DNA of 64,000 nucleotides from Symsagittifera roscoffensis (lineage: Eukaryota > Xenacoelomorpha > Acoela > Convolutidae), in NCBI RefSeq assembly GCF_963678635.1, contig NC_087068.1:24120697-24184696 (forward strand), read 5' to 3'. Below the pieces are notes generated by a model that did no database searches, had not been told where the DNA came from, and worked only from the letters and a program-made list of their open reading frames with translations. The position numbers and the translations under genes were made by a program. The stretch's first letter is position 1, and every line of letters starts with the position of its first letter. Positions 49,641 through 57,911 of this stretch are shown here, one piece after another.

Positions 49641-51400
49641 TAAGTGGAAAAAAATTCATTTGCTTTTTGTGATTTCCTCTTTATTATATAACCCATTTTA
49701 TTGGATTCCAAATGAACTAAAACATATTTTGTTTTGGCGAGAAAAATGGATTTGAATCCGTTTCTAGTCCAATTTTGTTGTCTGAACGTTCTATGGGACT
49801 CAGTCATATTTATAACATTTTAGACCACGAAAATCCATTAAAATCGAATTGCTTTCATTTTTCTTAACTGCGGTAGAGCTGTGGAGTTCTTATCTCTAGC
49901 AATGCGGAATTTGAGAGCAATGACTCAACCATCATCAGCGGAATTCACGAACAAATCTTAACACATTGGTTAACCAAATTGGTGGATGTCTCTCTTTAGG
50001 CCCAGCTAGCAATTTTTTTCGAAACACAACACCTCATAATTTCATTACTTAGAATCAATGTGTTGAGAGTGTTTGGAAATCCAAAGCACAGCATAATGCC
50101 AAGTTTGGTGAGTTTTTGATACTACATCGATCCTAAATACTGATTTAGGTCTAGTTGGCGAAGAATGAAGTCAAATGATGAAAGCAGTTTTTGTGATGAA
50201 ATGAGAGAATTGACTCAAACCAAGAGGCAAGCATTTGAGATGGTTTGAGAGTGAACTCAAATCCTGAGAGCTGGATTTGAGATGACATGAGAGCACACTC
50301 AGTGTACTCCCTGAGTACTACTACGATAGAGAGTTCCCTTGAAAAAACAACCATGATAGATGAGTCCCACATGCAAATAGCATGTAATAATTTGAAAACA
50401 AATTTGTGTATAAGTGATTTCAAAAATCTCTCGAAAATTGTCGTATCTGAAACTTCTCAGATTAGAAATTGGTTACAATTATATTGTATATATCGAGAAG
50501 TATACTCGCTACAAATGATTTTAGGACTTAAGAACTATAAGTGATTCAAATTATTTTTCATCAAAACTCAATTTTGGAGTTTTATAAAATTATCAGCCTC
50601 GAGAAACGGTGAGATAAGGAGGTTTTAGCAAACACGAATAGTCAAATTTGTTCGAAAAGTGGATGCGACATCTTTCTGATTGGCTAACCAATTAAAATAA
50701 TCTTTAAGCGATTTTAGAGCTTGAAATGTCTGATTCTCAAGGTACCTGGTTATTTTAAAGGGACCATTCTATTGTAGAAGTGCCTTTCTATCGTAGTAGT
50801 TTTTTGAGGAGATTACAGTTAGTACCGAAATTTATTTTGAATATTTCTGAGAGAATATGTTTTGATAAATCAAAAAGTAAACCGTATTCACTGAAAACAA
50901 TTCAATACACATGGTAATCAAACCGACGCTCAGAGACCCTATTGAACTAGCAGTTCAAAGCCTTAATCACGCGGCCTTCCTGACACTAAAACGCAAGCAA
51001 TACTGAATGAACTATATATTCAATAGGATTGATTCAAAGACTTTTCAAACTGGCATTAAAATTAGCTGTTATGGTTAATGAAATGGTTACCGGATGCTGC
51101 GAAAATAGGCAAACGCGAGTTGAGGCAAGAAAGAAGGGATGATTTTAGAAAAATCTCTGAAAACTGACAAATTTCACTAATTGGTACATCTTTTGGTACA
51201 GGTATGACAGAGGAATTTTTTTTGCCAAATGGTACCTATGAGGAAACTCATGAGATCTATAATAAAGTATTACGAGTTTGATGCCATAACACCCTTTGTT
51301 AATACTACAACTTGCTTTATTTTTGCAGAGTAGCGAATAACTTCATTTGTCTCTTTAAAAAAAAGTGTTCCGTCTCAAGTAACTGTTGGTTGTTGCTCAA
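49641..51400 (+). repeat. Tandem unit segment D, copy 1
   Basis: About 1.7 kb matching 52,411-54,060 nearly base for base. The block aaatcgaattgctttcattt is at 49,841 here and 52,621 there. It ends tttgatgcc...ctttatttttgcagagtagcgaataa before segment C copy 3. The 85-90-codon frames on both strands are kept in both copies only because the DNA is duplicated. It contains a tRNA-Ser-derived fossil at 50,911-50,984. Confidence 0.8.
50911..50984 (-). pseudogene. tRNA-Ser(GCT)-derived fossil, copy 1
   Basis: On the - strand gtcaggaaggccgcgtgatt, then aaggctttgaactgctagtt and caatagggtctctgagcg follow the layout of a serine tRNA. There is an acceptor-like start, a damaged A box, an anticodon stem ttgaa/ttcaa around loop CTGCTAG (anticodon GCT), a variable arm, and the weak B box ggtttgattacc. 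The 3' acceptor strand is absent. It is not a functional tRNA. It may be a SINE head or a fossil carried by the repeat. Confidence 0.6.
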
Positions 51401-52146
51401 AAATTTTGTCGGGATATTTGTGGAATCCGAAGAATTTGTAAGGGGAATCCGCAGAAATAAGCGGAAGCCGCAAACTGTGAGAGGATTCCGAATTTTTGTT
51501 TGATACTGAACTTGCATATGAACAATTGAGATCTACCCGCATTGAAGTTCCATGAAAAAAAATTCATTAAAACTGAGTTTTCTTGTCAGTGTCCACAAAA
51601 GTCAAAACAATTTGATTATAATCACTAAAAAATGGATCAAAACATTACTCTTTTTTGAGGCAAAAAATCTTGTTTTTTCATCCATTATAATCAAGTTTAT
51701 TTTTCACTTTTGTGGACACTGATCATGAAACTAAACTATGATCAATTTTTTTACCACTTTACTGAGATGCGAAATTCAACGAACATAAAGTCTTTTCTAC
51801 GTTTTCAACTGAAGTTGGTTACGTATGTTACTGGTTGGTCAATTTGATTTTTTTGTGCCTAACTTTGATATTCTTGTTACTTTTTTTGTGTTACTCAAAA
51901 ACTGAATTTTTTTCCTTTCAACAATTTGTTAAATTATTAGAAACTTGGGGGGGGGGGGAACTGGAGGTGATCTAATCCTCCTTCCATAATCCCCACTGCG
52001 TTTGCCCATTTACAACAACCCCTCCCCCGGGTGCAATTTGAGTTTAGGTTTAGAAACGGATTGGACCGTACACTCGCTTTGCAAAGTTTCCGCATAACTC
52101 ACTTGATAACTGCAGAAGTTCTTGCTAAACTTTGTACGACGAACGA
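51400..52146 (+). repeat. Tandem unit segment C, copy 3
   Basis: Begins at ttgtcgggatatttgtggaatccgaag and runs through the 134-bp palindrome (51,587-51,721), the G-run near 51,947 and the conserved tail. The upstream R1 part is not present here; segment D is joined directly to C. Confidence 0.8.
51587..51721. repeat. 134-bp palindromic element, copy 3
   Basis: CAGTGTCCACAAAAGT...ACTTTTGTGGACACTG arms as in the other copies, with the central cgattataatc partly decayed to ttgattataatc. Confidence 0.75.
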
Positions 52147-52387
52147 TTTGTCAGCAAAACTATCAACTTCATAATCAAAACAGTCTAAATTAGCGACAAA
52201 ACAATGGTTTACGCGCAGAATAACACTCGTGTTGAAGCGTTTGAAGTTAGCTTTCACACTTTATAATTGTTGTGTCTGCTAAAAATCTGTCTGCTAAAAA
52301 ACCGGTCTACTTAAATCTCTAGGACACGGCGACCGATCGTTTAGCAGGCAAATCTTTCAACATAGAAAGTGAAAAATGAGTCTTTTA
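52147..52387 (+). mobile_element. Element X, copy 1 (241 bp, 23-bp flanking repeats)
   Basis: It interrupts the repeat unit and is bounded by a 23-base direct repeat with one mismatch. The copies at 52,124-52,146 and 52,388-52,410 both read gctaaac then ttgtacgacgaacga, as does the uninterrupted sequence at 49,611-49,631. X starts tttgtcagcaaaac and ends gtcttttag. Its two ends are weak inverted repeats (tttgtcagcaaaa / tttgtctgctaaaa). The interior repeats gtctgctaaaaa. It is non-coding and has relatives at 61,465 and 61,820. Compared with those, this copy lacks about 31 bp (gcagcggtcgctaatcgcca and its neighbours). Confidence 0.75.
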
Positions 52388-52410
52388 GCTAAACATTGTA
52401 CGACGAACGA

Positions 52411-54061
52411 AACAAAAATAAAATGGAAAAAAATTCATTTTCTTCATGTGATTTCCTCTTTTTTATAAAACCCATTTCAATGGATTCCATATGAATTAAA
52501 ACACATTTTGTTTTGGCGAGAAAAAATGGATTTGAATCCGTTTGTAGTCCAATTTTGTAGTCTGAATGTACCATGGGAATCAATCATATTTTTAACATTT
52601 TAGACCACGAAAATCCATTAAAATCGAATTGCTTTCATTTTTCTTAACTGCGGGTAGATCTGGAGTTCTTATCTCTAGCAATGCGGATTGTAAGAGCAAT
52701 GACTCAACCATCATCAGCGGAATTCACGAACAAATCTTAACACATTGGTTAATCAAATTGGTGGATGTCACTCTTTAGGCCCAGCTAGCATTTTTTTTTG
52801 GAAACACAACACCTCATAAATTCATTATTTAGAATCAATGTGTTGAGAGTGTTTGGAAATCCAAAGCACAGCATATTGCCAATTTTGGTCAGTGTTTGAT
52901 ATTAGATCGATCCTAAATAGTGCTCTAGGTCTAGTTGGCGGAGAGTGAAGTCAAATGATGAAGGCAGTTTTTGTGATGAAAAGAGAGAATCAAATCAAGC
53001 CAAGAGGCAAGCAATTGAGATGGGTTGAGAGTGAACTCAAATCCTGAGGGCTGGATTTGAGATGACATGAGAGCACACCCAGTGTACTCCCTGAGTACTA
53101 CTACAATAGAGAGTTCACTTGAAAAAACAACCATGATAGATGAGTCCCACATGCAAATATCATGTATTAATTTGAAAAAAAATTTGTGTATAAGTGATTT
53201 CAAAAATCTCTCGAAAATTGTCGTATCTGAAACTTCTCAGATTAGAAATTGTTGCAATTATATTTTTATATCGAGAAGTATACTCGCTACAAATTATTTT
53301 AGGACTTAAGAACCATAAGTGATTCAAATTATTTTTCATCAAAACTCAATTTTGGAGTTTTATAAGTTTATCAGCCTCAAAAAACGGTGAGATAAGGCGT
53401 TTTTAGCAAACACGAATAGACATTTTGTTTGAAAAGCGGATGCGACATCTTTCTGATTGGCTAACCAATTAAAATAATCTTTAAGCTATTTTAGAGCTTG
53501 AAAAGTCTGATTCTCAAGGGACCTGTTTATTTTAAAGGGACCATTCTATTGTAGTAGTGCCTTTCTCTCGTAGTAGTTTTTTGAGGAGATTACAGTTTAT
53601 ACCGAAATTTAATTTGGATATTTCTGAGAGGATATCTTTTGATAAATCAAAAAATAAATCGTATTCACTGGAAAACAATTCAATATACATGGTAATCAAA
53701 CCCGAGCTTAGAGACCCTATTGAACTAGCAGTTCAAAGCCTCAATCAAGCGGCCTTCCTGACACCAAAACGCAAGCAATACTGGATGAACGATATATTCA
53801 ATAGGATTGAATCAATTACTTTAGCTGTTATGGTTAAGGAAAATGTTACCGGATGCTGCAAAAATAGACAAATTTGAAACGAGGCAAAAAAAGAACGGAA
53901 GATTTTAGAAAAATCTCTGAAAACTGATAAATTTCACGAATTGGTACAAATTAGTTTTGGTACAGGTACGATAGAGGAATCTTTTTCGCCAAGTGGTTTT
54001 TATGAGGAAACTCATGAGATCTATAATAAAGTAATTACGAGTTCGATGCCAAAACACCACT
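52411..54061 (+). repeat. Tandem unit segment D, copy 2
   Basis: Matches 49,641-51,300. It is interrupted near 54,062 by the Penelope-like element. The end of D resumes at about 55,330 (atcaccctttggtaatact, then ttttgcagagtagcgaataa). Confidence 0.8.
53690..53762 (-). pseudogene. tRNA-Ser(GCT)-derived fossil, copy 2
   Basis: Same arrangement as copy 1: ggccgcttgattgaggc, anticodon arm ttgaa-CTGCTAG-ttcaa, then gggtctctaagctcgggtttgattacc. It is degraded and non-functional. Confidence 0.6.
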
Positions 54062-55330
54062 ATTACTACTACTAAAAGAGTTTATTCCTTTTAAAATATG
54101 AAGGCATCAAACAAAAGAAACGGTATGATTATGTACACAAGACATCACGAACGGCAATTTATGCAATGGCAACAAAGTAGCATTGAACAAGAGTTGTTTA
54201 AGTTGAACATATCAATTCTATTCTTCAGATAGATTTTCAATTTTGCTTATGTCGAGCTAAGAACAAGGAGAAGGATACTCCCCAGGTGAAATTGTTCCTC
54301 AGGTATGTGGATGACATTGTTAGAACAGTCAGAGGGGAGCCGAGTTGCCTTCTCGATGCCGCCAATTCTCTTCATCCAAATTTGCAGTTCACTCTAGAGA
54401 AAACTAATTCGGATGGGAATTTGCCGTTCCTGGATTTGAACATAAATGTATCGCAGGGTAGGCGTGTAACTTGCAGTTGGTATCAAAAACCAACAGATAC
54501 AGGGACTATACTGAACTATAGAAGCTGCGCCCCAACTCAGTATAAGCGTAGTGTTATCCAAGGCGCTGTACACAGGGTTTTTAGGAGTACATCTAGCTGG
54601 GAGCAATTTGATAAGGCTATGGAAACTAATAGGGCGCAATGGCTGACAAATCACTACCCTGAAAATTGGTCCGCAAAGGTGGCTTCAGACGCCTTGTGCA
54701 AGATCATCGAGGGTAAGGGCAAGCCCCTGGATAGTGACAGGGGTTTGTCAGTTCAATCACCAAAGGATGGGAAGCCCCCAATGCTGATGGTGCAATATAG
54801 AGGTAACCAGAGCCAATATTTTGCTAACAGGTTACGAAAATTAACTAACGTTCAAGTGGTTTTCACCACAAGAAAACTACAATCATGTTTACCATCACTG
54901 AAGTCAGCATTTTCTAATGACCTCAAGTCAAGAGTGGTTTATAAACTGTCATGTAGTGGATGCACTTCCACCTATGTCGGACAAGATGCTCGACATTTGA
55001 CCACTAGAATTGAGGAACATAAGAAAGCAGACTCACCGGTAGGACTCCACCTTCAGCAATGCCAACTTGAGGGAAATAGCGCAGATCTTATTTGGGAAAT
55101 TATAGATATGTCAAACAACCAAACAAAATTGCTAACACTAGAGGCAATACATATCAGGAAAGAGAAACCGGGCTTGAACACGCGCGATGAGTTTAGGAGC
55201 AGGGAGTTAACACTGAAAATTTAGTCCCAAAATATTTTTGGTTTTTTATTCAAAACGTACATGTCTAAATCGAAATTATGACTCAGAAACTTCCAGACAA
55301 ATTAATTTAAAAATGTTTGATTAACAGTGT
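54062..55330 (+). mobile_element. Penelope-like element, 5' truncated, nested in segment D
   Basis: The sequence between the two halves of segment D copy 2 (about 54,062 to 55,330) encodes a Penelope-type RT C-terminus and GIY-YIG endonuclease. The uninterrupted site at 51,280-51,300 (gatgccataacaccctttgttaatact) gives the junctions. The N-terminal half of the RT is missing, as is usual for retroelement insertions that start from the 3' end. No pseudo-LTR arrangement was noticed. Confidence 0.75.
54286..55224 (+). CDS. Penelope-like reverse transcriptase / GIY-YIG endonuclease (N-terminally truncated)
   Basis: A 312-codon frame, unbroken. RYVDDIVRTV near its start is the RT catalytic motif with both Asp present. 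LPFLDLNINV is the Penelope RT continuation, with SWYQKPTDTGTILNYRSCAP after it. A linker follows to about residue 205. The last third is a GIY-YIG endonuclease typical of EN+ Penelope elements. VYKLSCSGCTSTYVGQ supplies the two tyrosines (the first motif reads VYK rather than GVYK-I). LTTRIEEH has the catalytic Arg, then LEAIHIRKEKPGLNTRDE the Glu and the LN end. The ATG at 54,286 is merely the first in frame; the true protein began well upstream and is lost. Its open frame suggests a fairly recent insertion. Confidence 0.85.
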   Translation: MKLFLRYVDDIVRTVRGEPSCLLDAANSLHPNLQFTLEKTNSDGNLPFLDLNINVSQGRRVTCSWYQKPTDTGTILNYRSCAPTQYKRSVIQGAVHRVFRSTSSWEQFDKAMETNRAQWLTNHYPENWSAKVASDALCKIIEGKGKPLDSDRGLSVQSPKDGKPPMLMVQYRGNQSQYFANRLRKLTNVQVVFTTRKLQSCLPSLKSAFSNDLKSRVVYKLSCSGCTSTYVGQDARHLTTRIEEHKKADSPVGLHLQQCQLEGNSADLIWEIIDMSNNQTKLLTLEAIHIRKEKPGLNTRDEFRSRELTLKI

Positions 55331-56094
55331 TATCACCCTTTGGTAATACTAAAACTTAATTTACTTTTGCAGAGTAGCGAATAATCTTGGGTTTAATAAA
55401 AAAAGGTGAGATCGGTATTTCGGAAAAAAAAGAAGAAAAATCCATCATCTGGTTTGTCGGCGAAACTAAGTTTTTTAAATATGCTTTTTTAAAACATTTT
55501 GACTTTCCGGGAGTTTTCGAAATTCTAAAAAAAAGTCACTTAACTCGAAATTTCCTTGACTTGCATGCGTTTTCTATCAAAAAAATAAATTTTATTTACT
55601 GGAAAACAATTCAGTAGATACGATATTAAAACCCACGCTCAGAGACTCTTTTGAACTAGCAGTTCGAAGGTCTAACCACTCGGCCCTCCTGATTTTAGAA
55701 CACTAAAATGCACACAATACTGAACGAACGACATATTCAATAAGATTGATTCAGTGACTTTTCAAACTGGCATAAAATCATTAGCCGTAATGACTAATGG
55801 GTTAGCTACCGAATGCTGCGAACTTAGACAAATGCGAAGTGAGGCAAAAACGGAACGGATGATTTTAGAAAAATCTCTGACAACTGACAAATTTCTCGAA
55901 TTGGTGCAAATTTTGGTACAGGTGTGGTAGATGAAACTTTTTTGCCAAGTGGTTCTTGTGAAGAAACTGATGAGATCTATAAGAAAGTTATTACGAGTTT
56001 GATGCCAAAACTCCCTTTGGTAATACTACAACTTGCTTTATTTTTGCAGAGTAGCGAATAAATTCATTTGTATCATTAAAAAAAGTGTTTCGTC
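55331..56094 (+). repeat. Tandem unit segment D, remaining end of copy 2 and partial copy 3
   Basis: 55,331-55,388 is the end of copy 2. About 55,390-55,540 is unlike the other copies. From about 55,540 the D sequence restarts (ctggaaaacaattcag, the tRNA fossil, gattttagaaaaatctctgacaactgac) and runs to gcagagtagcgaataa at about 56,060. Confidence 0.7.
55622..55693 (-). pseudogene. tRNA-Ser(GCT)-derived fossil, copy 3
   Basis: The clearest of the three. On the - strand atcaggagggccgagtggtt retains a full A box (GGCCGAGTGG). The anticodon arm ttcgaa-CTGCTAG-ttcaaa, a variable arm, and gagcgtgggttttaatatcg in the T-arm position follow. Loss of the 3' acceptor and of the TTCGA loop shows it is not a working tRNA. 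Confidence 0.65.
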
Positions 56095-56737
56095 TCAAGT
56101 AACTGTTGGTTGTTGCTCAACAATTATGTCGGGATATTTGTGGAATCCGAAGAATTTGTAAGGGGAATCCGCAAAAATAAGCGGAAGCCGCAAACTGTGA
56201 GAGGATTCCGAATTTTTTTTGATACTAAACTTGCCTACGAACAATTGAGATCTATCCGCATTGAAGTTCCATGAAAAAAAAAATTGATTAAAATTGAGTT
56301 TCCTTGTCAGTGTCCACAAAAGTCAAAACAAATCGATTATAATCAATAAAAAATGGATCATATTATTACTAATTTTTGAGGCAAAAAATCTTTTTTTCAT
56401 CCATTATAATCGAGTTTACTTTTCAGTTTTGTGGACACTGATAATGAAACTAAACTATGATCAATTTTTTTCTGTGTTACTCAAAAACTGAATTTTGTTC
56501 CTTTCAACAATTTGTTAAATTATTAGAAACTTTGGGGGGGGGGGGGGTGGGGGAATTGGAGGTGAACTAATCTCCCTTCCATAATCCCCACTGCGTTTGC
56601 CCATTTACAACAAACCCCCCCCCCCCGGGTGCAATTTGAGTTTAGGTTTAGAAACGGATGGGGCCGTACACTCGCTTTGCAAAGTTTCCGCATAACTCAC
56701 TTGATAACTGCAGAAGTTCTTGCTAAACTTTGTACGA
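56095..56737 (+). repeat. Tandem unit segment C, copy 4
   Basis: Begins caagtaactgttggttgttgctc and tgtcgggatatttgtggaatccgaag, contains the palindrome at 56,308-56,440, a long G-run (56,533-56,551) and C-run (56,615-56,627), and the conserved tail. It is broken at ctttgtacga (56,737) by the LINE. The unit continues at 61,453. Confidence 0.8.
56308..56440. repeat. 134-bp palindromic element, copy 4
   Basis: CAGTGTCCACAAAAGT on the left and its inverse GTTTTGTGGACACTG on the right, with one substitution in the right arm. Confidence 0.75.
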
Positions 56738-56826
56738 ACAACCAACTTTCACAACCAAATTAAATTTCTAGCGATCAATCGGTTCATTTTAATGTCTTAT
56801 TTTTAATTTCGCTTTTAATCGCCAAC

Positions 56827-57855
56827 ATGTTTGACCTCCAAACTTTCCGAAATTTGAACGACGAATTGAAATACGAGCTGTATAAAGACTTGGTCGAAAA
56901 TATTACTTATTTTAAACGAATTATCGAAAACTTAACTGTATCAACGAAAGAGGAAGAAAGTGGAAACAAATTTATTGATCTAGAAAATTTTAAAAACACG
57001 GGCAATTCGAAAATTACAGAAAACAAATTTGAAAACGAATGGAGCAAGATTGGAACTCGGAGCAGAAATCAGAACTAACGAAACGAAAATAACTAAGAAA
57101 GCAAGAATAACCAAGAAATCAAAATACAAGCAACCAATTTTCAAGAAGAAAAATTCGACCAGCAACAAAAACATTTATTTTTACCACGAGAAGGAGAATA
57201 TTCTGGCCTATTACTGGGAGACTCAATTGTTAACAGAATCAATGGGGAACAAATATCGGAAAATGTGTTGGCGAGAGGATTTGGTGGGCACAAAATTTCT
57301 GCATTGCTGGAACGCGTGAGAAACAGTAAATCGCGACATTTTGAACATGTAACTACGCTAATTGGAATAAATGACTGCCTCTCAAGTGATTTCGACGCGA
57401 ATGAAGCCGTGAGTAGCTTAGAAAAACTAATTTATCTCATAAATCATAAATTCTCCCCAGAAACAATTTCACTATGTACTGTAACTCCCTTAGGCGCTTT
57501 TAGAAAAGATTTTAATCCAAATGTACAGAAGCTAAACAAGCAAATTCCTAATTTAGTACGGAATGTAAAAGACTTGGGCGAAGTAAAATTGGATATTTTA
57601 GACATAAACAAAAATTTTAGTCAAAATACCGATGCTCTTAGCTCGGATGGTTCGCATCCTTCTGATGGGGGTGTTGAAATTTTGGTGCAAAGTTTTAGAG
57701 ATTCATTTAGAGGTTCTGATATTAATGCAAACACATGTGAGATTACAACCCGCCCCAGAATGAAGCAAACCCAACAATCATCAAATTTAGATCCAAAAAC
57801 GGCAGAAATGTTACAATTTTTCCAAAGCGGTGCAAAATTTTTTAGGAAATACTAG
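56827..57855 (+). pseudogene. LINE ORF1: SGNH-hydrolase (esterase) protein
   Basis: Begins MFDLQTFRNLNDELKYELYK. Reading one frame throughout, it is open except for two TAA codons at 57,076 and 57,094; alternatively a short shifted segment there reads a lysine-rich stretch (TKKARITKKSKYK). Downstream the SGNH blocks are intact. LLLGDSIVNR has the nucleophile Ser, RGFGGHK the Gly, LIGINDCLSSD the Asn block, and SSDGSHPSDGG the Asp and His. Esterase-like ORF1 proteins of this type occur in CR1 and some L2/RTE-related LINEs and are thought to act in RNP or membrane association. Nucleic-acid binding would rest on the basic segment. Confidence 0.75.
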
Positions 57856-57911
57856 TTTCGCATTTTTTCTTGGTGCAAACTTTGGCGATTATTTAATTTA
57901 TTTAACTTATT

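Noticed and set aside
50151-53203. 90-codon - strand frames conserved at 50,151-50,423 and 52,931-53,203
   Set aside because: Both strands of this segment have open frames conserved to the same extent because the DNA itself is duplicated; there is no coding-type substitution pattern and no known domain.
55950-55995. CTGATGAGATC...GAAA resembling a hammerhead ribozyme core
   Set aside because: No pairing for the required stems, and the sister copies at 51,250 and 54,015 read ctcatgagatc, so the core is not conserved.
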